From WJJR01 sp964440935 (lineage in GTDB: Bacteria; Zixibacteria; MSB-5A5; WJJR01): 46,039 nt of DNA. The notes beneath the pieces were generated by a model. That model saw nothing but the letters and a program-made list of their open reading frames with translations, was not told where the DNA came from and searched no databases. Shown here one piece after another: positions 8,382 to 15,696 of this stretch. A program made the position numbers and the translations under genes. How positions within the stretch are numbered: position 1 is the first letter of the stretch; each line of letters opens with the position of its first letter. The DNA lies in assembly GCA_964440935.1 (NCBI GenBank), contig CAYTTY010000032.1, positions 1-46,039 on the forward strand. Direction: 5' to 3'.

Positions 8382-8410
8382 TGCAGTATCTCCCTTCCGC
8401 AAATCGACGT

Positions 8411-8426
8411 CGCACATCCCTTGCCA
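8411..8426 (-). promoter_or_regulatory. Putative sigma-54 promoter for ferredoxin gene
   Basis: The minus strand reads TGGCAAGGGATGTGCG: TGGCA intact, GG-N10-GC spacing exact. The predicted transcription start near 8400 gives a leader of about 20 nt with the Shine-Dalgarno inside it. This placement also decides the start codon of the ferredoxin gene. Confidence 0.65.
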
Positions 8427-8520
8427 CGTACGGCGAATCGTATCACCCAGATGCCTCTATCCGGAATCCCAGTGTGTTATTGTCAGATCGGATCCGGTTG
8501 CGACATCCAGTCAGCGGGTG

Positions 8521-8536
8521 CAGCACGAGGATTGCT
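8521..8536 (+). promoter_or_regulatory. Weak sigma-54-like element before AhpD-like gene
   Basis: CAGCACGAGGATTGCT matches GCACG-N4-TTGCT exactly but has AG instead of the near-invariant GG. It lies 62 nt before the ATG at 8598. It is either a weak site or chance. Confidence 0.3.
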
Positions 8537-8597
8537 TAGTCGACGTCGATGGCTAGAGAGCCTGTGTTAGACATGCTCGCAACTGACGGAGGATCGA

Positions 8598-8963
8598 ATG
8601 AACGGCTCGTATGTCGAACGAAATGACGAAGTGCGCCGGCGCATGGGTCTACTGAGTAAAGAGATTCCCGACACCATGTCGGCCTTCATGTGCTTGCACC
8701 AAGCCGCCATCGCTAATGGCGCCCTGGACACAAAGACAAAAGAACTCATCTCGCTGGCCATTGGCATCACGGTCCGTTGCGACGGGTGCATTGCCTTCCA
8801 TGTTCACGATGCGCTTCAGGCCGGAGCCACCCGCGGTGAGATCGTCGAAACGATCGGCGTTGCGGTCCTGATGGGCGGCGGACCATCGGTGGTGTACGGG
8901 ACCGAGGCACTCGAAGCGTTGGAGCAGTGTGAGGAAAACATGAGAGACGCACAACCAGCCTAG
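8598..8963 (+). CDS. AhpD/carboxymuconolactone decarboxylase-family protein
   Basis: A 121-aa all-helical protein of the AhpD-like family. The signature E-x(n)-CxxC-x3-H is present: residues KTKELISLAIGIT then C61-D-G-C64-IAF-H68. In AhpD-type proteins the CxxC is a redox-active disulfide with peroxidase or reductase activity; the decarboxylase members lack it. A GGAGG Shine-Dalgarno lies 7 nt before the ATG at 8598. The gene stands between the ferredoxin (divergent) and an SDR dehydrogenase (same strand, 109 nt on). With its CxxC it probably belongs to the redox-stress side of the island. Confidence 0.88.
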   Translation: MNGSYVERNDEVRRRMGLLSKEIPDTMSAFMCLHQAAIANGALDTKTKELISLAIGITVRCDGCIAFHVHDALQAGATRGEIVETIGVAVLMGGGPSVVYGTEALEALEQCEENMRDAQPA

Positions 8964-8972
8964 TGAATGAAT

Positions 8973-8988
8973 TGGTCTCGGCTGTGCC
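8973..8988 (+). promoter_or_regulatory. Possible sigma-54 element before SDR gene
   Basis: TGGTCTCGGCTGTGCC keeps TGG and the GG-N10-GC spacing but diverges at the CAC and TT positions. It would give a leader of about 70 nt for the SDR gene and includes the hairpin at 9011-9033. Confidence 0.35.
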
Positions 8989-9010
8989 ATTAGAGTATAC
9001 TTTTGTTGAA

Positions 9011-9033
9011 ATCTGTGTTTTTCGAACACAGAT
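9011..9033 (+). promoter_or_regulatory. 8-bp inverted repeat upstream of SDR gene
   Basis: ATCTGTGT (9011-9018) and ACACAGAT (9026-9033) are perfect inverted repeats around a 7-nt loop, 40 nt before the SDR start. No T-run follows on the plus strand. It may be an operator, a leader hairpin or a weak terminator for the AhpD-like gene. Confidence 0.4.
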
Positions 9034-9072
9034 GAAAAAGCAATTGGTACAAGCCGAACAAAGGAGAACACC

Positions 9073-9843
9073 ATGGCGAGGGTAAAAGACAAGGTCGCAA
9101 TTGTGACCGGTGGGGCTCTGGGTATTGGTCGCGCAGTCTGCCAAGCGCTGGCCGCAGAAGGGGCCAAGGTAGCGCTCACCGACATACTTGACACCGAGGC
9201 TGGAGAAGCCGTCGAGCATATCAACAAATTCGGAGGAATCGCCAAGTTCTGGCATCTCGATGTTTTGAAGGAAGATGAAATCAGCCAGACATTTGGCGAT
9301 ATCGTTCGCGAATTTGGCCGCATTGATGTGTTGGTCAACAATGCTGGTATTGCGGGTACAAACAAACTCACCCACGAAATTTCCGTGAGCGAGTGGGAGA
9401 GGGTTATTGGCGTGAATGTGAGGGGCGTTTTTCTGTGCACGAAGCATGCGATCCCCCACATGCGAAAGGCCGGTGGTGGCAGCATCATCAATATGTCGTC
9501 GATCTACGGACTCGTGGGCGCGCCGGACCTCCCGCCGTATCACGCGTCAAAAGGCGCTGTCACGTTGATGAGCAAGACCGACGCTCTTCTGTATGCCAAG
9601 GACAACATCAGAGTTAATTCCGTGCATCCCGGCTACATATGGACGCCCTTGGTGGAGGAACTGGGGAAACAGTCCGATGAGGGCGTTGATGCATTTCGGA
9701 AGCATCTCGACAGCCTCCACCCGATTGGACATGTTGGTGAGCCAGACGATATCGCCAACGGCGTTCTCTATCTTGCCGCAGATGAGTCCAAGTTCGTTAC
9801 GGGGAGTGAGCTCGTCATTGATGGCGGATACACGGCTCGGTAA
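9073..9843 (+). CDS. Short-chain dehydrogenase/reductase (SDR)
   Basis: A 256-aa classical SDR, likely a cytoplasmic NAD(P)-dependent oxidoreductase. It shows TGGALGIG (12-19) for cofactor binding, NNAG (89-92), and the catalytic S143-Y156-K160 set (the Tyr-Lys pair in YHASK), ending in IDGGYTAR. An Asp at the end of beta2 (LTDILD) favours NAD(H). The length and C-terminal motif are normal for the glucose-1-dehydrogenase/FabG/cyclopentanol-type clade; the substrate cannot be named from sequence. The start at ATG 9073 has AAAGGAG 8 nt upstream. Confidence 0.92.
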   Translation: MARVKDKVAIVTGGALGIGRAVCQALAAEGAKVALTDILDTEAGEAVEHINKFGGIAKFWHLDVLKEDEISQTFGDIVREFGRIDVLVNNAGIAGTNKLTHEISVSEWERVIGVNVRGVFLCTKHAIPHMRKAGGGSIINMSSIYGLVGAPDLPPYHASKGAVTLMSKTDALLYAKDNIRVNSVHPGYIWTPLVEELGKQSDEGVDAFRKHLDSLHPIGHVGEPDDIANGVLYLAADESKFVTGSELVIDGGYTAR

Positions 9844-9872
9844 GGCAATAGGATCGGTTTGGGTCTTTGGTT

Positions 9873-9903
9873 GTGGCGTCACTCGCCCCTCGGGTGACGC
9901 CAC
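9873..9903 (+). terminator. Hairpin downstream of SDR gene
   Basis: GTGGCGTCAC and GTGACGCCAC form a strong stem around a short loop, 30 nt after the SDR stop. No T-run follows. The stem resembles the core hairpin of the 161-bp repeat family (GGCGTCACCCGAGGGCGGGTGACGCC), so it may be a relic of that element. Confidence 0.4.
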
Positions 9904-10045
9904 GCTCGGGGCCAGCCGCGTTGACTTACATAACGGACTTCCGGGACACGACACTGGTTGACGCAATGGCCATCACATGAGGGGCTATTGGGGACGCTGG
10001 AACTTAGTCTGATCCCACCCCGGTCGGGACTTTGTTGTCGTGACG

Positions 10046-11356
10046 TTATGACGCCAGTCCGTAGTATTTGATCTTACGCCAGAGCGTGGCGCGATGAATG
10101 CCTAATTCCGTCGCGGCATGAGTGCGATTGCCCTGGTGACGGCGTAACGCATCCACAATGACGTCTTTCTCCGAGTGTTTGTCTGCGCCGATGCCGTTGC
10201 TGTTCCCGTTTTGGGCGACGATGTGGGCTGGGAGATGCTCCAACTCCAATTGAGGGCCATGACACATCACAAATGCGTGTTCGATCGCGTTTTCCAGTTC
10301 ACGCACATTGCCGGGGAAACGGTACTGCCGTAGCGCAATCAGAGCGCCTGAGGAGATTCTCTCAATCGACTTGCGGGTCTTTGCACGGAAGATATTGAGG
10401 AAATGGTCGACGAGTACCGGGATGTCGGCCGGTCGTTCGCATAAAGGCGGAATGTCGAGCGTCATCACGTTGATCCGGTAATACAGATCTTCGCGGAATC
10501 GCTTTTGCTTGATAGCGGTCAAAAGGTCGGCATTGGTGGCTGCGATGATGCGCGCGTCCGTGTGCAAGGTCTTCGTCGAGCCTAAAGGACGATATTCGCC
10601 GTTATTGAGAACGCGGAGGAGCTTAACCTGCAGCGAAACGTCCATTTCGCTGATTTCATCGAGCAAGAGCGTGCCGCCGTTTGCCATGCCAAACTGCCCC
10701 GGTTTGTCTTGTTTGGCGTCGGTGAAGGCGCCCTTCTTGTAGCCGAACAGTTCCGATTCCAGAAGTTGGTCGGGCAGGGCCGCGCAGTTGATTTTGATAT
10801 AAGGACCGTAGCGACGAGGGCTCAGGTTGTGCACGACCTGGGCGAGCAGTTCTTTGCCCGATCCACTCGGTCCCTGAACCAGAACGCTGCAGTCTGACTG
10901 GGCGACATCGGGAAGAAGCGCAATCAAATCCTGCATTTGCCGCGTGACGCTGACAATGCTCCTCAGCGAGTCCTTCTGATCGAGACTCTTGCGCAAGTGT
11001 TCAATCTCCGAGATATCCCGGAAGAACTCGACCGCACCGATCACCGAGTTGTCCTCATCACGAAGCAGTGTCGTCGTGACCTGAATCGGTACCTCACAGC
11101 CATCGCGTGTAAGAATGGAGACACGCGCATCCTGCACCTGGTTCTGTGTCTTCAGCGTGTCCTTCAGCGCGCATTGCTTGTGGCAGACCTCGGTACGGAA
11201 GATATCGAAGCAGTGCTTGCCGACGGCTTCGTTGGCGTGAAAGCCGGTGATGCGTTCCGCCGCTTGGTTGAAAGACGTAATAATGCAATGGCGATCGACG
11301 GTGAACACACCATCGCTGATGCTGTTGAAAATGAGCTGGCTAAGTTCTTCGCGCAT
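10046..11356 (-). CDS. PAS-AAA+-Fis sigma-54 activator (EBP 2)
   Basis: A 436-aa enhancer-binding protein with a PAS domain (~5-120), AAA+ domain (~135-365) and Fis-type HTH at the C-terminus (NRTHAATELGIHRATLWRKI). Walker A is GPSGSGKE (162-169). The sigma-54 contact loop reads GAFTDA (209-214) instead of GAFTGA, a known minority variant. The PAS domain carries C49, C58 and C62 in HCFDIFRTEVCHKQCALK, a CxxxC-type cluster that could bind metal or act as a redox switch. The start is ATG 11356; the longer frame begins at a TTG without a Shine-Dalgarno. It is the distal gene of a minus-strand unit behind Usp-like and DUF1847 genes whose promoter region has perfect sigma-54 elements, so it may control its own operon. 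Confidence 0.92.
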   Translation of the reverse strand: MREELSQLIFNSISDGVFTVDRHCIITSFNQAAERITGFHANEAVGKHCFDIFRTEVCHKQCALKDTLKTQNQVQDARVSILTRDGCEVPIQVTTTLLRDEDNSVIGAVEFFRDISEIEHLRKSLDQKDSLRSIVSVTRQMQDLIALLPDVAQSDCSVLVQGPSGSGKELLAQVVHNLSPRRYGPYIKINCAALPDQLLESELFGYKKGAFTDAKQDKPGQFGMANGGTLLLDEISEMDVSLQVKLLRVLNNGEYRPLGSTKTLHTDARIIAATNADLLTAIKQKRFREDLYYRINVMTLDIPPLCERPADIPVLVDHFLNIFRAKTRKSIERISSGALIALRQYRFPGNVRELENAIEHAFVMCHGPQLELEHLPAHIVAQNGNSNGIGADKHSEKDVIVDALRRHQGNRTHAATELGIHRATLWRKIKYYGLAS

Positions 11357-11460
11357 TACGGATATCCGCCTGTTCACATGTGATACGATGACCGCTGATT
11401 GATCGCAACCGGCATCACATGGTTTTGCCAAAGGTCGCGCTCAACCAGGTGACGAGACGG

Positions 11461-11997
11461 TCAAACCGACATGTGTTCAATCGTATGCCATTGGGCGTCC
11501 GGGATGCCGAGCCGGTCCCGAATCATCTCACATCGGGAGTTCAACCGAAATTGATCCGGATGATCCGGCCCGACCAGCACCACGGGCGATACGAACGCGT
11601 TGGCGAAATCCTCAATCGGCCGTCCGGCAAACATGCCGGACCCGGCGGGATGGCCGAGCACCAGCACCTGGAATTCACGAATCAACAGGCAACGATGCAA
11701 CTCGGTCCATTCGTTGTCCTCACAAAGACGGAATCCCACATTGGTATAGTCGCCGGCACGTTCATCGTAATACATCCGAAGTTCACGCTCGCGTTCAATC
11801 GTGAGCCGGGCGTGCTCCTCCCGGGACATCTCTCCCGGGCCGGGATCCGACGGATCGAACGGATCGGTCAGGAAATGAAAGACATTCAACTGAAGACCAT
11901 TGCTCTGCGATAGCCGCAGGGCATAGTCGAACGCCCAATCTCCCGATTCCGAGTAGTGAGCACAGAAGCCCACCGCGTTGAGGTTTGGTACGGTCAT
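11461..11997 (-). CDS. Usp-like protein
   Basis: A 178-aa cytoplasmic protein with a divergent universal-stress-protein fold: MTVPNLNAVGFCAHYSESGDWAFDYALRLSQ at the start, VFHFLTDPFDPSDP after beta2, FQVLVLGHPAGSGMFAGRPIEDFANAFVSPVVLVGP in the C-terminal half. The nucleotide loop is partly kept (GHPAGSG). The start ATG 11997 has GAGGAG 7 nt upstream. It lies 63 nt after the DUF1847 gene and 104 nt before EBP 2 on the same strand, so the three probably form one sigma-54-driven transcript. This is the second Usp in the island. Confidence 0.75.
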   Translation of the reverse strand: MTVPNLNAVGFCAHYSESGDWAFDYALRLSQSNGLQLNVFHFLTDPFDPSDPGPGEMSREEHARLTIERERELRMYYDERAGDYTNVGFRLCEDNEWTELHRCLLIREFQVLVLGHPAGSGMFAGRPIEDFANAFVSPVVLVGPDHPDQFRLNSRCEMIRDRLGIPDAQWHTIEHMSV

Positions 11998-12060
11998 GTC
12001 ATGCTCCTCTCATATTATCGGGTGCGAGCCAGATCCGCTCGGCGCGCGTTGCCCGTGATC

Positions 12061-13017
12061 CTATCGATCGGTGCCGATCAATGGCTCTGACACCTGTGCT
12101 TCTCTCAAATAGTGGTCTGAGTACAACGCGCCGACCGGGTTGTTGGCCAGCGACTTGTCCTTCACGATCAGTGTCGAGACCGGCGCGTTGCTGTGTTTCG
12201 CAAACAGACTGTCGATTCCGACACACAACCCAACGGTGACATTCACATCGGTCGAAGCATGATTCAGGACATTGGCCAGTCCCAAGGGGTTACAGGCCAC
12301 CTGATCCCGTTCGCGATTCGATTCGGCAGTCTCGTGCTCTAACAGAGGATCGTTGAGTTGAATTCCTCCGATTTTGCAGCATGCGGGGGTAACCACGAAG
12401 AACCGTCGCAACACACACGTCAGGATCTCAGCAGGCGCGAGCAATTCTGAACAGAACGCCAACCCAATGTGGCGGTACTTCATCTCCAGGCAGAAGTAGA
12501 TCAACTCCGACATACGACAGAGGGTTCGATCACTCTCCAGAGCCACATCCATAGCGGCGTCGATCAGCCGCAAGGCGGTGTTATCGGGAGCGCCGGAGAG
12601 GGCGTGCACCGCGGCATCGCAGCTTTCGCCCCGCAGGCAGACGCGGTCTTGGCAACTCAGGCAATCAATGATGGTCGACCGTGAGTCACTCTGAAGGTTG
12701 GATGGCTGCCCACCGTGTTGCACTCCACGAGTGACGACGGAGACGGCGGTATCGAGCGTGCCGATAATGTTATCGATTACGGCAATCCGCTTCTGTCGGA
12801 CCTCGTCTCTCCAAATGCCGCTGATGCCGCCGCACACGAGGGTATCAATTTGGGCATGCAGCAGCGTGGCCAGTAGCTCATCCCAGTTCCGTTCATCGAG
12901 GGACAGGGTTTTCTGTGCCCGCACCTGGTTGCGCGCGATGGTCATGACCACCAGACGGTCGGCAATCGTGCAGCGCGGCGCCACCCGATTGCCCAACATG
13001 GGAATTCCGACTCTCAT
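12061..13017 (-). CDS. NifX/NafY-like + DUF1847 fusion protein
   Basis: A 318-aa Cys-rich cytoplasmic protein. Residues ~1-105 resemble the dinitrogenase iron-molybdenum cofactor-binding fold (MRVGIPMLGNRVAPRCTIADRLVVM and CGGISG at ~62-67). Residues ~115-318 match DUF1847 (PF08901-type): C119-x2-C122-x4-C127-x5-C133, then LAFCSELL (C189), TPACCKIGG (C213, C214), CNPLGLANVLN (C242), GLCVGIDSLFAKHSNAPV (C265), and a C-terminal NNPVGALYSDHYL. The conserved Cys suggest a bound Fe-S cluster or metal; function is not established. The start ATG 13017 has GAGGTGG upstream. It is the first gene of the minus-strand unit and sits right behind two tandem sigma-54 elements. Confidence 0.8.
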   Translation of the reverse strand: MRVGIPMLGNRVAPRCTIADRLVVMTIARNQVRAQKTLSLDERNWDELLATLLHAQIDTLVCGGISGIWRDEVRQKRIAVIDNIIGTLDTAVSVVTRGVQHGGQPSNLQSDSRSTIIDCLSCQDRVCLRGESCDAAVHALSGAPDNTALRLIDAAMDVALESDRTLCRMSELIYFCLEMKYRHIGLAFCSELLAPAEILTCVLRRFFVVTPACCKIGGIQLNDPLLEHETAESNRERDQVACNPLGLANVLNHASTDVNVTVGLCVGIDSLFAKHSNAPVSTLIVKDKSLANNPVGALYSDHYLREAQVSEPLIGTDR

Positions 13018-13045
13018 CAGTACACCACCTCAACGCTGTTGCGTG

Positions 13046-13061
13046 TGCAACAAGAGTGCCA
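13046..13061 (-). promoter_or_regulatory. Consensus sigma-54 promoter for DUF1847 operon
   Basis: The minus strand reads TGGCACTCTTGTTGCA, a perfect match to TGGCAC-N5-TTGCA. The -12 GC lies about 30 nt before the start codon at 13017. The same DNA contains TGTTGC-N4-GCAACA (13037-13052), an inverted repeat that covers the -12 box. Confidence 0.85.
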
Positions 13062-13083
13062 ATGACCGGCAGACGACACCGGT

Positions 13084-13099
13084 TGCGACAATCGTGCCA
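13084..13099 (-). promoter_or_regulatory. Second tandem sigma-54 element
   Basis: The minus strand reads TGGCACGATTGTCGCA: TGGCACG intact, GG-N10-GC exact, only the first T of TTGCA differing as TC. It lies 38 bp upstream of the consensus element and points the same way. Confidence 0.6.
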
Positions 13100-13240
13100 C
13101 CGTATTCCGGCCGTGCGCGATGTCATCGGGAACGGTATCAGGTTGATGCGGCCACGAGCGCGACGACAGGACTGTACATGTCCGGGTGGCAACCGAACCC
13201 GATGCCTGCACCGCCGACGCTGTCGGTCAGGCCCGCTGGC

Positions 13241-13302
13241 TGTTGCATGTGCTGTTGCAGCGCAACGCCGCGTTGCAACAATTGCAACAACAATGTTGCG
13301 AT
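13241..13302. repeat. Cluster of GTTGCAACA half-sites (candidate UAS)
   Basis: TGTTGC occurs at 13241, 13253 and 13294. GTTGCAAC is a perfect palindrome at 13272-13279, and TTGCAACAA is repeated in tandem around 13273-13290. TGTTGC-AGC-GCAAC at 13253-13266 is another inverted pair. The cluster is ~165-225 bp from the plus-strand -24/-12 element and ~180-240 bp from the minus-strand ones, the normal range for enhancer sites. Confidence 0.6.
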
Positions 13303-13465
13303 CGTTGTATCGCTGGAGGCGTGATGATTGATCGGACGCGGCTGTTCCGATGAGACGGGCGACTGTCATATACTATTATATAGGTGCGTCATCTGCCAAT
13401 CGTTACATCACTATCATCCCCGTGTTTTGTCACAACGTCAAACTCTCGCGGCCCGACACCCATTC

Positions 13466-13481
13466 GGGTACGCGCTTTGCC
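13466..13481 (+). promoter_or_regulatory. Sigma-54 promoter for Hdr/Dsr-like operon
   Basis: GGGTACGCGCTTTGCC has GG-N10-GC with ACG and TTGC in place. The predicted transcription start near 13491 is about 32 nt before the ATG at 13523. Confidence 0.7.
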
Positions 13482-13522
13482 ACAGACCCGGTGGAGGCAC
13501 GTTTAAACATGAGGATGGACAG

Positions 13523-14959
13523 ATGCCCGAGACACCGGAGATCACAACAGCAACACAGCGCACACTGAAAGGTCAACGCCTGAAGTACTACATTGAGAAC
13601 GAACCGGCGGGGAACCGTGTCGATCAGTTTCTGCGCGCGTTCGCGGCCGTACTCGAATTCTCCGACTATCGTCCGTTGCTCGACTCATATTGTACCTCGA
13701 GTGCGAAGTGCAATCGGTGCGCGGTCAGTTGTCCGGTCTATCTGGCCACCGGCGATCCACGCGACATTCCCTGTTACCGCACGAATGTGCTGTTGGACAT
13801 CTATCGGCGCTACTTCACCATCGGCGGCGCCATCGACGCGCGCTTTTCCAGAAGCTTCGAACTGACCGAAGACGTTATCGATGACATGCTCGAAGTGTTC
13901 TACCGGTGCACGGCATGCCGGCGATGCACACGCTCATGTCCGATGGGCGTCGATCATGGCCTCATCACACGCTTGGGACGCTATGTACTCAGTCTGATCG
14001 GAATCGTCCCCAAGGCGCTTCAGGTGAGCGTGCGCGAACAACTCGAAGGTGACACGCACAATACGTCGAAAGTGCCCAAGGAAGCGCTGATGAACACGCT
14101 CGAATTCTTGTCGGAAGAACTCGAGGATCTATTGGGCATCAAGATGACCTTCCCGGTCGATCAGATGGACCGGGACTACGTCTTTTATTGTGCGGTGAGC
14201 GACTACTTGATGGAACCGGAGACACTGATGGGCAATGCGGCGGTGCTTTATGCCGCCGGCGATTGGGACAAGTGGACCATTGGCACCGGCAACTATGACG
14301 GCATCAACTACGGACTGTTTTACAGTGATTGGCACTTGGAAAACATCATCAAGCGTCTGGTCGCTGAGGTCACCCGACTGCGGGGCCGCCATGTGTTGAT
14401 CGGTGAGTGTGGCCACGCGTCGCGCTCGGCCCATGACTTCGTTCCGGTTTTCGGTGGCAAAGAAGCCTATCCGGTGGTCAGCTTCATTGAGTACACGCTT
14501 GACTGTATTCGTCAGAAACGGATCACACTCAATCCCGACATCATCACGGAGCGCGTCACCTATCACGATCCCTGTAATATTGCCCGGTCGGGGTGGATTG
14601 TCGAACAGCCACGGGACATCCTGCGATCCTTCGTGAAGAACTACGTCGACATGGTCCCCCATGGACAGGAGAACTACTGTTGTGGGGGAGGCGGTGGGCT
14701 GGTCTCCGTTGATGAAATTCATGATTTCCGGATGGAGATCGGGGGGCGCGTTAAAGCGGAACAGTTACAGAAGGTGCAGGCTGACATCGTGATCGCGCCC
14801 TGCGCCAATTGCAAGAAACAACTGAAGGAACTGGTCGAATACTATGAATTGCCCTGCACAGTAATGGGTTTGCACGATTTGATACTAAAAGCGATTGACA
14901 TTCCCGGTGCGAAGACGCCGGCGGAACGGGCGGAAGAGGCAGCGCTGTTGGCGGTTTAG
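13523..14959 (+). CDS. HdrD/DsrK/HmcF-like Fe-S oxidoreductase
   Basis: A 478-aa cytoplasmic, membrane-associated catalytic subunit of a Dsr/Hmc/Tmc-type complex. Two ferredoxin-type sets are visible: C57, C63-x2-C66-x3-C70-P with C84, and C129-x2-C132-x2-C135-x3-C139-P. The C-terminal half has heterodisulfide-reductase CCG motifs: an ECGH Cys at 296, C351 (HDPCN), C386-C387-GGGGG and C427-x2-C430. In HdrD and DsrK these ligate a noncubane [4Fe-4S] cluster for disulfide reduction. The start at ATG 13523 is chosen because it follows the sigma-54 promoter; a 65-codon upstream extension has no family counterpart. It is the first of four plus-strand genes with tight spacing. The disulfide or trisulfide partner (DsrC-like) is not in this window. 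Confidence 0.92.
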   Translation: MPETPEITTATQRTLKGQRLKYYIENEPAGNRVDQFLRAFAAVLEFSDYRPLLDSYCTSSAKCNRCAVSCPVYLATGDPRDIPCYRTNVLLDIYRRYFTIGGAIDARFSRSFELTEDVIDDMLEVFYRCTACRRCTRSCPMGVDHGLITRLGRYVLSLIGIVPKALQVSVREQLEGDTHNTSKVPKEALMNTLEFLSEELEDLLGIKMTFPVDQMDRDYVFYCAVSDYLMEPETLMGNAAVLYAAGDWDKWTIGTGNYDGINYGLFYSDWHLENIIKRLVAEVTRLRGRHVLIGECGHASRSAHDFVPVFGGKEAYPVVSFIEYTLDCIRQKRITLNPDIITERVTYHDPCNIARSGWIVEQPRDILRSFVKNYVDMVPHGQENYCCGGGGGLVSVDEIHDFRMEIGGRVKAEQLQKVQADIVIAPCANCKKQLKELVEYYELPCTVMGLHDLILKAIDIPGAKTPAERAEEAALLAV

Positions 14960-14991
14960 ACAACGCACCGAACCCGAAGGAGTTGCACAGC

Positions 14992-15696
14992 GTGTCTGTA
15001 CACGATTGGATTGACGTCGCCAAGGGTCCGCTCTTTGCGTTCACATTCCTGGTGATGGTGCTTGGGCTCTTACGCCACGTCATCATCCAGGTGTCTTCAC
15101 TCATTACCGGCAAGGGTCGACGGCTGCGATCCGCCCCGTGGCGGCGGATTATCACCGACGCACTGAGTTGGGTGATTCCCGTCCGCCATATGACGAAGGG
15201 CACGGTCATCTTTTCGATGGTGTCCTTTCTTTTTCACATTGGCATCATCCTCGTACCGGTGCTCCTCATCGACCACATTGTGATGTGGGAGGAACAACTG
15301 GGCATCGATCTTCCCGCCATCGGACGTGGTTTAGCGGATGTGTTGACGTTGTGTACCATGGCTGTGATTGTGGTGTTGTTGGGATTTCGCCTCTTTGGAT
15401 CGCGTCAGCGCGCGATGAGTAACCCGATCGATTACCTCCTGCTGATAATGATTCTGCTTCCCTTTGCCTCGGGATATGCGGCAGGTCATGCAAACGTCAA
15501 TCCGTTTTCGTGGGAAGCGATGATGCTGACCCATTTGCTGAGCGCGGAAGTGTTATTCATTATGGTGCCGTTCACCAAACTCGCTCACATCGTGTTGTTC
15601 TTCTTTGACCGGATTTCCGGTCTCCATTGGCAATTGCGTCCCGGAGCCGGCGACAAAGTCGCACACGCGTTGTTTGGAGAGGAGGCCAAGGTTTGA
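14992..15696 (+). CDS. NarI/DsrM/HmcE-like cytochrome b membrane subunit
   Basis: A 234-aa integral membrane protein with about five TM helices (residues ~15-38, ~75-102, ~118-138, ~148-166, ~180-208). It resembles the nitrate-reductase gamma/DsrM family, which holds two b hemes and exchanges electrons with menaquinone. His in FHIGIILVPVLLIDHI and in THLLSAEV..TKLAHIV are the likely heme ligands. The start is GTG 14992 with AAGGAG 9 nt upstream; a TTG 9 nt earlier is possible. It begins 32 nt after the DsrK-like stop and its own stop overlaps the start of the next gene. Confidence 0.9.
   Translation: MSVHDWIDVAKGPLFAFTFLVMVLGLLRHVIIQVSSLITGKGRRLRSAPWRRIITDALSWVIPVRHMTKGTVIFSMVSFLFHIGIILVPVLLIDHIVMWEEQLGIDLPAIGRGLADVLTLCTMAVIVVLLGFRLFGSRQRAMSNPIDYLLLIMILLPFASGYAAGHANVNPFSWEAMMLTHLLSAEVLFIMVPFTKLAHIVLFFFDRISGLHWQLRPGAGDKVAHALFGEEAKV

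Larger units (their letters stand above)
13018..13522. promoter_or_regulatory. Divergent control region of the redox operons
   Basis: This 505-nt region without a supported gene separates the DUF1847-led operon from the Hdr/Dsr-like operon. It carries sigma-54 elements at 13046-13061 and 13084-13099 (minus) and 13466-13481 (plus), plus a cluster of GTTGCAAC-type repeats at 13241-13302. It is the likely binding platform for one or both enhancer-binding proteins. Confidence 0.7.

Noticed and set aside
13328..13522. N-terminal 65-codon extension of the DsrK-like protein
   Set aside because: The sigma-54 promoter at 13466-13481 lies inside it and the extension is Cys/His/Arg-rich without family counterpart.
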